From the NCBI GenBank assembly GCA_018266395.1, contig JAFEAM010000017.1, positions 124,001-188,000 on the forward strand: DNA of 64,000 bases. The letters are read 5' to 3'. The notes beneath the pieces were generated by a model. The model made no database searches and was not told where the DNA came from. It worked only from the letters and a program-made list of their open reading frames with translations. Both the position numbers and the translations under genes were made by a program. This document shows positions 62,681-64,000 of this stretch, piece after piece. The first letter of the stretch is position 1, and each line of letters begins with the position of its first letter. Origin of the DNA: Bacteroidota bacterium. Its GTDB lineage: Bacteria; Bacteroidota; Bacteroidia; Cytophagales; Cyclobacteriaceae.

Positions 62681-63007
62681 ATGCGCTTTCTTGCCCTTTT
62701 CTCGCTGATCCTGTTAGGTTGCGTAAACGACCATGCGGTTCCGGATCTCACTTGCAGCAACGAACACCCCGTTAGCTGGAAGAATGACGTGCAGTCAGTG
62801 ATCTCGGCAAATTGCACATTGTCGGCCTGCCATGAAGCGTCCAATCATTCTTTGCCTCCATTGGCCACTCTCAAGAATGTCCAGGATATCCAGGGTGATG
62901 TGTTAAGGGTGGTAACGGATGGGTCTATGCCGCGCGGTTCTTCGTTGTCGGCATCTGAAAAATTCAGAATCACCTGCTGGATTCAGCAAGGGGCAAAAGA
63001 TAACTGA
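62681..63007 (+). CDS. Small cytochrome-c-like lipoprotein
   Basis: 108 residues, lipoprotein signal LILLGC (Cys14). SWKNDVQSVISANCTLSACHEASNHSLPPLATLKNVQDIQGDVLRVVTDGSMPRGSSLSASEKFRITCWIQQGAKDN matches the 'ILxxNCxxxxCH' cytochrome-c-like modules of Bacteroidota. The haem site would be C-x4-CH, wider than the normal CxxCH; Met (SMPRG) fits the sixth ligand. Attachment is unproven. It lies convergent with a ferric-reductase-like membrane protein. Confidence 0.65.
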   Translation: MRFLALFSLILLGCVNDHAVPDLTCSNEHPVSWKNDVQSVISANCTLSACHEASNHSLPPLATLKNVQDIQGDVLRVVTDGSMPRGSSLSASEKFRITCWIQQGAKDN

Positions 63008-63023
63008 ACGCGGTCCAGGAAGT

Positions 63024-63578
63024 CTATTGATTGGGCTGTTGCCTCGAGGGTTTGAAGACGAACCGGTATGCAGTCAGTCCGGTAATCACCAGGCAACAAA
63101 GAATCACGAACAGTTTTTCAGCGTCAAACCAGTCGATAGGCCGGTCCTGAAGTTTGGGATCGGTGATGATACTGTGAAGGATGAGGGGCACGGCGGCAAA
63201 ATAGGAAAGGTAGTGGAGGGTGCGCCATAAGGGATACTTCATGCTCTCTTTGAAATAAGAGCTGATAATCACCACGCCAATCAGATAGAACGCAACCGAA
63301 CCAAAGGTGTTGGCCAGGGGCTGGTGCTTGGTCCAGGCCGGGAGAAGGAGATCTGTCCACGTAAATCCCGACAAGGGATCCAGGGGAATCAAAACAATGT
63401 GAAGAAGAATGGTGACCGCTGCAGTATATCCAGTGAATTTGTGCAATTGAAGAAACGATAGGTTCCACGGTAACGAGAAGTTTGAATTGGTCCAGATGCA
63501 TAGCCCTACGGCAAAGTTCGCCGCCAGCGCTGCAATCGCGATCATGCCGATTATTCCGGATATTTCTATGGTTTCCAC
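63024..63578 (-). CDS. Ferric-reductase-like membrane protein
   Basis: 184 residues, start GTG at 63578. Five membrane helices with spaced histidines (LHKFTGYTAAVTILLHIVLIPL, WRTLHYLSYFAAVPLILHSI), the pattern of the ferric-reductase / YedZ-type haem b domain. There is no FAD/NAD part, so it must work with other electron carriers. It lies 16 bp from the convergent cytochrome-like gene, and electron transfer between them is possible but inferred. Confidence 0.75.
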   Translation of the reverse strand: METIEISGIIGMIAIAALAANFAVGLCIWTNSNFSLPWNLSFLQLHKFTGYTAAVTILLHIVLIPLDPLSGFTWTDLLLPAWTKHQPLANTFGSVAFYLIGVVIISSYFKESMKYPLWRTLHYLSYFAAVPLILHSIITDPKLQDRPIDWFDAEKLFVILCCLVITGLTAYRFVFKPSRQQPNQ

Positions 63579-63599
63579 GTGCAGGATATTTTAGTCACT

Positions 63600-64000
63600 T
63601 CAGCCTTTAACAAGTTTCTTTTGCCAGTAAATATAGAAAGGAATGCCAGTCAGCATCAGCGCCAGGCCGAGCAGGGCTTCCCTGGGCTTACCAATGAGGG
63701 TGATGATGATGAGCGCCGCACAGAACAGTATGAACAATGCAGGCACGATGGGGTATCCCCATGCTTTGTAAGGTCTTGGTGCGTCGGGCATCTTTATCCT
63801 CAGCACAAATACTCCAAGAGCGGTGGCGCCATAAAAGATGAAGGAGGCAAACACGAGCATGTCGGTGAGCTGATCAAAGCTTCCGGACAATACCAGCATG
63901 CTGGCCCAGAAAGCCTGGATGATGAAGGCGTTGGAGGGAGTGTTGTAGCGGGGATGTATGTAGGCGGACGATGAAAAGAACATGCCTTCTCTAGCCATGG
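63600..64000 (-). CDS. APC-family amino-acid permease, C-terminal part
   Basis: The gene runs off the right edge; only the last ~133 residues of about 450 are visible. MAREGMFFSSSAYIHPRYNTPSNAFIIQAFWASMLVLSG and FYGATALGVFVLRIKMPDAPRPYKAWGYPIVPALFILF are typical of helices 8-11 of amino-acid permeases (LAT-like). The first Met shown is internal. Substrate unknown. It ends 21 bp before the ferric-reductase-like gene's GTG start. Confidence 0.88.
   Translation of the reverse strand, partial: MAREGMFFSSSAYIHPRYNTPSNAFIIQAFWASMLVLSGSFDQLTDMLVFASFIFYGATALGVFVLRIKMPDAPRPYKAWGYPIVPALFILFCAALIIITLIGKPREALLGLALMLTGIPFYIYWQKKLVKG

Noticed and set aside
1-64000. tRNA, rRNA or riboswitch genes
   Set aside because: No cloverleaf, conserved rRNA block or known riboswitch core was recognised by eye in the intergenic regions.

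Overview
The window looks like chromosomal DNA of a Bacteroidota bacterium, most likely order Cytophagales; this is inferred from gene content, with no 16S gene to confirm it. Pointers are type IX secretion (T9SS) C-terminal sorting tails, a CarboxypepD_reg/TonB-dependent receptor, DUF2911, DUF3347, DUF4199 and WG-repeat proteins, a type B ribosomal L31, and promoters of the phylum form TTTG-N19-TAnnTTTG. No rRNA or tRNA gene, CRISPR array, integrase or transposase was found.

Layout. (1) 1-10540 is a copper/silver resistance block on the + strand: the end of a CusA-type RND pump, its TolC-like outer membrane partner, two CusB-type adaptors, two DUF3347 proteins and a hairpin terminator, followed by a Cu(I) P-type ATPase with three N-terminal metal-binding modules, a TlpA-like thioredoxin lipoprotein, a BNR/sialidase-fold lipoprotein and a DUF2911 lipoprotein. 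(2) 10598-15050 is an accessory island. Two copies of a structured ~190-bp leader sit directly upstream of an XRE-regulator gene and a RadC/JAB gene; between them, on the minus strand, lie two unrecognised nuclease-like genes and a second small regulator; a tandem array of ~105-bp hairpin repeats follows. This is the best candidate for an undescribed system. (3) 15274-28997 holds a membrane protein, a methyltransferase, DUF302, a phytase-like esterase, a TonB-dependent receptor, an isoprenylcysteine-methyltransferase-like protein, a WG-repeat protein, a PafA-like phosphatase, an SNF transporter, a dTDP-4-dehydrorhamnose-reductase-like protein and a cyclophilin. (4) 29054-38611 holds DNA polymerase III delta', a GlmU-like protein, ribosomal L31, a Wzi/RemB-like barrel, an MsbA-like ABC exporter, GmhA and YifB. 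(5) 39119-50175 holds small regulators and enzymes, nuoABCD, a toxin-antitoxin pair, a VCBS-repeat/DoxX pair and a LytTR regulator. (6) 50665-64000 holds a GH3 glycosidase, a large T9SS cargo protein, the NAD(P)HX repair enzyme, a stand-alone T9SS tail protein, gluconate permease with 6-phosphogluconate dehydrogenase, an M28 peptidase, a universal stress protein, a cytochrome-like lipoprotein, a ferric-reductase-like membrane protein and the end of an amino-acid permease.

The intergenic DNA is unusually structured. Two separate arrays of a TCGC-core heptamer repeat at 10-11 bp, one helical turn (40744-40809 and 50351-50404). A composite palindromic element occurs at 38641-38985 and again, inverted, at 46072-46269. 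There is a strong cruciform at 50571-50612, and several gene starts are preceded by 'stuttering' low-complexity DNA.

Limits: all family names come from recognising motifs in the translations; no database search was run. Starts were chosen from signal peptides, overlaps and promoter positions and may be off by some codons.
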